Source of the DNA: Chloroflexota bacterium
Lineage (GTDB): Bacteria; Chloroflexota; Anaerolineae; Anaerolineales; Villigracilaceae
Direction: 5' to 3'
NCBI GenBank assembly: GCA_021823555.1
Contig: JAKANW010000091.1
Location: 1-8,449 of the forward strand
DNA: 8,449 nt
The notes under the pieces were generated by a model that was not told where the DNA came from, searched no databases, and saw only the letters and a program-made list of their open reading frames with translations. Made by a program: the position numbers and the translations under genes. Shown one piece after another: positions 4,974 through 8,449 of this stretch. How positions within the stretch are numbered: position 1 is the first letter of the stretch; each line of letters begins with the position of its first letter.

Positions 4974-5657
4974 CGCACATTATGGGTTGGCAGATTTCGC
5001 GGTGTAGCCGCTATCAGAACGAAAGACGGCTATTATTTCTCCAATATGCAACCAATTTTGCTCGTCGAATTCACCCAAAGCTCCCCAAAAATATGGCTGG
5101 ACAGGCCTAACCGAAAATGCAACCGCTCGCATAAAATCGCCTTTCGGCTCGAGCGGCAGGGTCGCAAATTGTTCGTCGTAGTACACACGGTCAATATGGT
5201 ACTCTTCAATGCGGCATAGATCCGGCGCTTGGGGAGAGTGATAATATGCCAAAGATATTTCCGTTATTTTCCTGGCAATTTGATCTTCGCTTAACCCTCG
5301 CGCGTCAGCACTAGACAAAAGAAATATTGGTGGATGATAACAGTAAGCGTTCGGAGTAGGCCGTGGTGCGTTTAATGTAGCCAGCCTCCGGGATTCCTCG
5401 GGGGTGAGAGTTTGCATTCGAGGTGTAATCGTCAGAATCAGATGGGGATCAATCGTGATGATTGGTCTCTGGGAAGGTATAGGTGTGACCGTTGCCACGG
5501 GCGTATCCGCCAAGGTAAGGGGATAGGGGACCGTTGCCGTGGACGGCGAACAGGCTGCGAGGCCCAGCACGAAGAACGCAGCAACCAGAAAAACTCGAAT
5601 GGCCTGGAACATGAGGGTCTCCTTTAGCAGCCATGATAAAGTCAAACCTGAGTTTGG
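4974..5657 (-). repeat. Tandem duplication, copy 1 (lipoprotein gene plus flanks)
   Basis: Similarity to the second copy runs from the CGC(A/G)CATTATGGGTTGGCA block around the stop codon to beyond the start codon (GATAAAG.CAAAC). The duplicated unit therefore includes the whole gene, its ribosome site and about 35 bases of leader. The copies are in the same orientation, about 747 bases apart. Confidence 0.8.
4980..5612 (-). CDS. Putative lipoprotein, paralog 1
   Basis: An exported lipoprotein of 210 residues with no recognised domain. A short signal peptide ends in the lipobox LGLAAC, with the lipidated Cys at 21. A Thr/Pro-rich stretch follows (DTPVATVTPIPS, ~36-47), then a globular part with two cysteines, C91 (AYCYHPP) and C133 (APDLCR). 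Both are conserved in the neighbouring paralog and could form a disulfide. Conserved signatures are NAPRPTP, YHSPQAPDLC and EEYHIDRVYYDE; the end is FRSDSGYT..SANP. The start is taken as ATG 5610-5612 rather than the longer in-frame option at 5645: it is preceded five bases upstream by AAAGGAGA (5625-5618) and aligns exactly with the start of the paralog. Roughly 70% identical to the paralog by eye. A hairpin lies beyond the stop. Confidence 0.78.
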   Translation of the reverse strand: MFQAIRVFLVAAFFVLGLAACSPSTATVPYPLTLADTPVATVTPIPSQRPIITIDPHLILTITPRMQTLTPEESRRLATLNAPRPTPNAYCYHPPIFLLSSADARGLSEDQIARKITEISLAYYHSPQAPDLCRIEEYHIDRVYYDEQFATLPLEPKGDFMRAVAFSVRPVQPYFWGALGEFDEQNWLHIGEIIAVFRSDSGYTAKSANP

Positions 5658-5720
5658 GGCTGGCAGGCGTTGGCCTTCGCTCTCACGTCGGGATGATGGG
5701 CAGGTTATCTCATCCCTCGT

Positions 5721-6425
5721 CGCGCATTATGGGTTGGCAAATTTCATGGTGTAGCCGCTGTCGGAGCGAAAAATAGCTACGTTGGCTCCAGATTGATACC
5801 AGCCTTGATCTTTTTCGGGGACAACTAAAACTGCCCAAAAACTATATGGATGGGTATCTATGAGAGGAAGTTTGACCGAATACAGAACCCTTCGCATAAA
5901 GTCGCCTTTCGGCTCGATCAGTAGGGTAGCGAATCGTTCGTCGTAGTACACACGGTCAATATGGTACTCTTCAACGCGGCACAAATCCGGCGCTTGTGGA
6001 GAGTGATGGTACGCCAAATATAGTTCCATCAGTTTTATGACGATTTGATCCTCGTTTAACCCTTGCGCGTCAGCAATAGGCAAAAGAAATTTTGGTGGAT
6101 GATAACAGTAAGCGTCCGGAGTGGGCCGTGGTGCGTTTAATGTGGCCAGCGCCCGGGATTCCGCGGGAGTGAGAGTTTGCGTCAGGGGCGTGGTCGTCAG
6201 AATCAGACGGGGATCAATCGTGATGATTGGTCTCCGGGAAGGTACAGGGGTGACCGTTGCCACGGGCGTGTCTGTCGAGGAAAGGGGATAAGGGACTGGT
6301 GCCGTGGACGGCGAACAGGCTGCGAGGCCCAGCACGAGGAACGCAACAATAAGAAGAACTCGAATTGTTTTCAACATGACAGTCTCCCTTCGCGGCTATG
6401 AATGATAAAGCCAAACCCGCATTGG
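5721..6425 (-). repeat. Tandem duplication, copy 2 (lipoprotein gene plus flanks)
   Basis: Direct-repeat partner of 4974-5657. Similarity stops near 6425, inside the left arm of a hairpin that has no counterpart beside copy 1. The 63 bases between the copies (5658-5720) hold no gene and no clear signal. Confidence 0.8.
5727..6377 (-). CDS. Putative lipoprotein, paralog 2
   Basis: Second copy of the lipoprotein, 216 residues: signal peptide MLKTIRVLLIVAF, lipobox LGLAAC with Cys21, Thr/Pro-rich linker, and a domain with the same two cysteines (AYCYHPP, APDLCR) and the signature EEYHIDRVYYDER. Start ATG 6375-6377 is preceded by AAGGGAGA (6390-6383), five bases upstream. It differs from paralog 1 mainly between the KGDFMR and IFRSDSGYT blocks, where it has a few extra residues (LPLIDTHPYSFWAVL) and an almost unrelated sequence, while both flanks stay nearly identical. 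Both copies are intact, which argues that both are kept by selection. Function unknown; anchored on the outer face of the membrane. It lies downstream of the 420-aa gene but is separated from it by hairpins. Confidence 0.8.
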   Translation of the reverse strand: MLKTIRVLLIVAFLVLGLAACSPSTAPVPYPLSSTDTPVATVTPVPSRRPIITIDPRLILTTTPLTQTLTPAESRALATLNAPRPTPDAYCYHPPKFLLPIADAQGLNEDQIVIKLMELYLAYHHSPQAPDLCRVEEYHIDRVYYDERFATLLIEPKGDFMRRVLYSVKLPLIDTHPYSFWAVLVVPEKDQGWYQSGANVAIFRSDSGYTMKFANP

Positions 6426-6462
6426 AACTGGTGATGCTCAGGCTTCACCAGTTCCAAACGGG
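6416..6462 (-). terminator. Hairpin between 420-aa gene and lipoprotein paralog 2
   Basis: A 13-bp perfect stem, TTGGAACTGGTGA (6422-6434) with TCACCAGTTCCAA (6445-6457), around a ten-base loop. It is extended by CCCG/CGGG (6416-6419 with 6459-6462) after a small bulge. On the minus strand it is followed by TTTGGCTTTATC, only moderately T-rich. It probably ends transcription from the panB-like/420-aa unit before the lipoprotein genes. Confidence 0.5.
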
Positions 6463-6493
6463 AATATAGAATCTACGTCTTTCGCGAAAACGC

Positions 6494-6523
6494 CTTGGAA
6501 GTTTATCTTTACCCAACAAACTT
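6494..6523 (-). repeat. Imperfect hairpin and CCAA-rich tract downstream of 420-aa gene
   Basis: TTGGAAGTTT and AAACTTTCCAA are inverted copies with one extra base, spaced by about 13 bases. The neighbouring sequence to 6545 is a degenerate CCAA-rich tract (TTCCAATTTTACCAATTCCC). It starts about 25 bases after the 420-aa gene's stop and could contribute to transcript ending. There is no gene in 6463-6545. Confidence 0.35.
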
Positions 6524-6545
6524 TCCAATTTTACCAATTCCCAAC

Positions 6546-7808
6546 TTACTTGTGCAAATTCCTGGCCGCTACAAAGGACAGACCGGCCTTGGTCAGGTCT
6601 TCGGCGGTATGAATGCAAGCCTTGACCTTCTCCATGAAGTTGCGCTGCATGTTATCCCAGTCGCCGCTTTCGATGACCTCCTTCTTCTCGCGGAAGTAAT
6701 CCAGGATGTCGGATGGGTGGGCGAGGGCCTGCTCCACTTCGGGGTCGCCGCCCTCGTGCTTGGCCGCGATGTTCGCCACGTGGTCGGCAATCTGCACCAG
6801 TTCGGCGCGACGGTTATAGGGTTGGATGACGATGCTTTTCCACGTCTCGGTGATGTGATGCTCGAAGCGGACCACTTTCTCGAGGCCGAGCGCCTGGCGG
6901 AATTCGGCGGTCAGCTCCATGGTCTGGTTGTTGATCGAGTTCGACCAGTTGAAGCCGATCAGCGGACTGGTCCCGTCGTCGCGGCTGAGCAGCTTCGCCA
7001 TGGTGAGAATCCACAGGGCGTGGTACGGGTTGTCGGAGCCGAAGAAGACCGAGATCTTGAACTGGATGTTCACGCCCAACCGGTAGAGCAGGAAGCCCAG
7101 CAGGATCGTCCCGGCGTTGAAGTTCAATACGTGCTGGACGCCGAAGTTGGTGTAATAATACAGGAACTCGTCCAGCCACATCAGGGCGTGATCGTTGGGC
7201 TGGCCGATGCCGCCGAAGTAGCCCGTAATCGTGGCGGGACCGCCGAGGTGCGGGTTTGAGCCGTCTGTGCCTTTGGTGTCCAGCGTCTCGACGAAGGATG
7301 CGCCGATAATGTCGAGCGCGGCCACGATGGCGGGCAGGTCGCCGTCAGCCTCGGATTCCTTCATTTTGCGGACGGCAATAAATCGTCCGGGAACGAGCGT
7401 TTTGCCTGCAATGGCTTGTTCGGCCATGGGGCGGATCCACGGGAAATATTGCAAGGCGGAGGCTTCCAGTGTGACCGCGTACTTGTCCTTGAATTTCATC
7501 TTGTCTGCCGCGTCTCCCAGGACTTTGCGGCGGTAGTCCGCCACCGGGATGAACGCGCCTCTGTCGCGTTGCTCGATCAGCCAGTTCAGGTCTTTGAGGG
7601 CGTCGGGGTTGCGCTCCTCGACCTTCATAAAAAGATTCTCCAACTTGCGCGCGGCGCGGTGCTTGCGGTTGATCTCCTGCGGCGTGCCGTACTTGGCCAC
7701 CACCGCCAGGAAATCTTTCATCACCTGTGAATTGGGATCGAGCAGGACGGAGTTGAAGGCCTTGAGCTTATCAGGGGAAATCTTGAGCAGTTGTTGGGGA
7801 TTGGTCAT
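6546..7808 (-). CDS. Unrecognised 420-aa protein downstream of panB-like gene
   Basis: I do not recognise the family. The protein is soluble-looking, without signal peptide. It has a helical N-terminus (1-~110, e.g. KHRAARKLENLFMKVEERN), a central part dense in conserved-looking motifs, and a helical charged C-terminus (~335-420). The central motifs are FVETLDTKGTDGSNPHLGGP (172-191), YFGGIGQPNDHALMWLDEFL (197-216), VLNFNAGTILLGFLL (227-241), ISVFFGSDNPYHALW (252-266), LIGFNWSNSINNQTMEL (283-299) and VRFEHHITETWKS (313-325). The Gly/Asn/Asp/His-rich loops after hydrophobic strands suggest an enzyme, possibly a TIM-barrel; this is inference only. Start ATG 7806-7808 is chosen because AAGGAG (7819-7814) lies five bases upstream; the in-frame ATG at 7823 would place that site inside the gene. 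It lies 130 bases after panB on the same strand, probably in one transcript. Confidence 0.8.
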   Translation of the reverse strand: MTNPQQLLKISPDKLKAFNSVLLDPNSQVMKDFLAVVAKYGTPQEINRKHRAARKLENLFMKVEERNPDALKDLNWLIEQRDRGAFIPVADYRRKVLGDAADKMKFKDKYAVTLEASALQYFPWIRPMAEQAIAGKTLVPGRFIAVRKMKESEADGDLPAIVAALDIIGASFVETLDTKGTDGSNPHLGGPATITGYFGGIGQPNDHALMWLDEFLYYYTNFGVQHVLNFNAGTILLGFLLYRLGVNIQFKISVFFGSDNPYHALWILTMAKLLSRDDGTSPLIGFNWSNSINNQTMELTAEFRQALGLEKVVRFEHHITETWKSIVIQPYNRRAELVQIADHVANIAAKHEGGDPEVEQALAHPSDILDYFREKKEVIESGDWDNMQRNFMEKVKACIHTAEDLTKAGLSFVAARNLHK

Positions 7809-7827
7809 GAGTACTCCTTGCATTTCG

Positions 7828-7938
7828 TGTCATTGCGAGGGTGGTTGTGTAGGTGGCGTTCTACCGCCGTATCGAAATCACCGAAGCAATCTCCATGCGA
7901 CATGAGACTGCTTCGTCGCTGTGCTCCTCGCAGTGACA
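7828..7938. repeat. Nested inverted-repeat element (TGTCATTGCGAGG type)
   Basis: Outer arms TGTCATTGCGAGG (7828-7840) and CCTCGCAGTGACA (7926-7938) match at 12 of 13 positions. Inner arms CGAAGCAATCTC (7882-7893) and GAGACTGCTTCG (7904-7915) match at 11 of 12, around a ten-base loop. The wording (TGTCATTGCGAG...GAAGCAATCTC) is a dispersed palindromic repeat that I recall from many bacterial genomes, including Chloroflexota. It fills the panB-420-aa gap, ends exactly at the base before the panB stop codon, and would fold as a cruciform-like structure in the shared mRNA. No open reading frame of note lies in it. Confidence 0.75.
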
Positions 7939-8449
7939 TCACAGCATCTTCTTCAGTTCTTCATATTCCTCATCCGGCATCCCGAACCAATTCTCCGCGG
8001 TCGGGAATTGCCTGCCGATGACCTCGTCGTGATAGGCGGTCAAGCCTTTCAAAATGACCTCGCCCGCGTTCCCGAAGACCTTGGCCATTTTCGGTTTGAA
8101 CTTCGGGTACAGGCCGAACATGTCGTGATAGATCAACAGTTGGCCGTGCGCGTGCGGGCCTGAACCGAGACTCATGATGATGCAATTTTCGGCGCGCTCG
8201 GTGATGAGCTTGCAGACGCGCTCCGGCACCATCTCCAGCAGGATCATGAACGCGCCGGCTTTTTCCAGCGCCTTGGCGTCGTCCATGATCTTCTTGGCCA
8301 GCACGGCGTTCTTGCCCTGCACCCGGAAGCCTCCCAATGCCGAGACGGATTGCGGCGTCAACCCCAGGTGGCCGATGGCCGGGATGCCTGCATCCACGAT
8401 GCCCTTGATGCGGTCGGCCATGGACGCCCCGCCCTCCAGCTTGATGGCG
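7939..8449 (-). CDS. panB: 3-methyl-2-oxobutanoate hydroxymethyltransferase-like protein (5' end outside window)
   Basis: PanB transfers a hydroxymethyl group from methylenetetrahydrofolate to 2-oxoisovalerate, giving ketopantoate for pantothenate/CoA synthesis. The visible 169 C-terminal residues include AIKLEGG, the Lys/Glu active-site segment (E. coli Lys112/Glu114). Next come GIPAIGHLGLTPQSVSALGG, RVQGK, and FMILLEMVP with the catalytic-base Glu equivalent to E. coli Glu181. The following loop is unusual: MSLGSGPHAHGQLLIYHD stands where PanB normally has 'IGIGAG--CDGQ-LV-HD', so Cys-Asp is replaced by Ala-His. The tail GEVILKGLTAYHDEVIGRQFP is PanB-like, with a short extra acidic end (DEEYEELKKML). 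It may be ordinary PanB of this lineage or a paralog with a shifted substrate. The ATG at 8421 is internal, since coding continues to the window edge. Probably co-transcribed with the 420-aa gene. Confidence 0.85.
   Translation of the reverse strand, partial: AIKLEGGASMADRIKGIVDAGIPAIGHLGLTPQSVSALGGFRVQGKNAVLAKKIMDDAKALEKAGAFMILLEMVPERVCKLITERAENCIIMSLGSGPHAHGQLLIYHDMFGLYPKFKPKMAKVFGNAGEVILKGLTAYHDEVIGRQFPTAENWFGMPDEEYEELKKML

Noticed and set aside
5613..5645. Longer start (ATG 5645) for lipoprotein paralog 1
   Set aside because: It would add 11 residues before the signal peptide and put the AAAGGAGA site inside the gene. The paralog starts at the position matching 5612.
5690..5716. GGGATGA / TCATCCC inverted repeat between the lipoprotein copies as a terminator
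   Set aside because: Only seven base pairs with a 13-base loop and no T-tract on the minus strand.
6495..7259. Plus-strand open frame of 254 codons opposite the 420-aa gene
   Set aside because: It is antisense to a gene with a good ribosome site and conserved-looking motifs, and its composition (Val, Gln, His, Asp rich) is typical of a complementary-strand shadow.

Overview
The window looks like chromosomal DNA of a Chloroflexota bacterium, probably class Anaerolineae. This is an inference from several things: Thr/Pro-rich 'TPTP' linkers in secreted proteins, a CAP+LysM surface protein, short intergenic gaps with TATAAT-like boxes close to start codons, and several palindromic intergenic repeats. 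No rRNA, tRNA, CRISPR array, transposase or phage gene was seen. The first ~100 bases are discordant with what follows and may mark a rearrangement or an assembly join at a contig end.

Layout. (1) 1-~107, minus: a piece of a multiheme c-type cytochrome with two CxxCH motifs, running straight into the C-terminal end of a TPR-type regulator on the plus strand (to 392). (2) 405-791, minus: a small unknown protein with a clear ribosome binding site and promoter, followed by a 192-base gap holding two hairpins. (3) 984-2203: a divergent pair of RNA-modification genes, a SpoU/TrmH-family methyltransferase with a zinc ribbon (minus) and an RluE-type pseudouridine synthase (plus). Five bases separate their annotated starts and their -10 boxes overlap. 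(4) 2232-3233, plus: an exported, membrane-anchored CAP+LysM protein, then a short leftover of the C-terminus of a formate/nitrite transporter. (5) 3433-4875, plus: an acyltransferase-3 membrane protein carrying an extra C-terminal four-helix block resembling the membrane domain of CapD/WbpM-type sugar-nucleotide enzymes, closed by a long perfect hairpin. (6) 4974-6425, minus: a tandem duplication of a lipoprotein gene. (7) 6546-8449, minus: a PanB-like ketopantoate hydroxymethyltransferase (5' end outside the window) followed by a well-conserved-looking 420-residue protein of unknown function, with a nested inverted repeat between them.

The genes do not form one pathway. The two RNA-modification genes share a divergent promoter region. 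The CAP protein, acyltransferase and lipoproteins are all cell-envelope functions. The panB-like gene and the 420-residue gene probably form an operon. The points most worth following up are the divergent PanB/unknown pair, the acyltransferase-CapD membrane-domain fusion, the two gene fragments, and the mosaic divergence of the duplicated lipoproteins.
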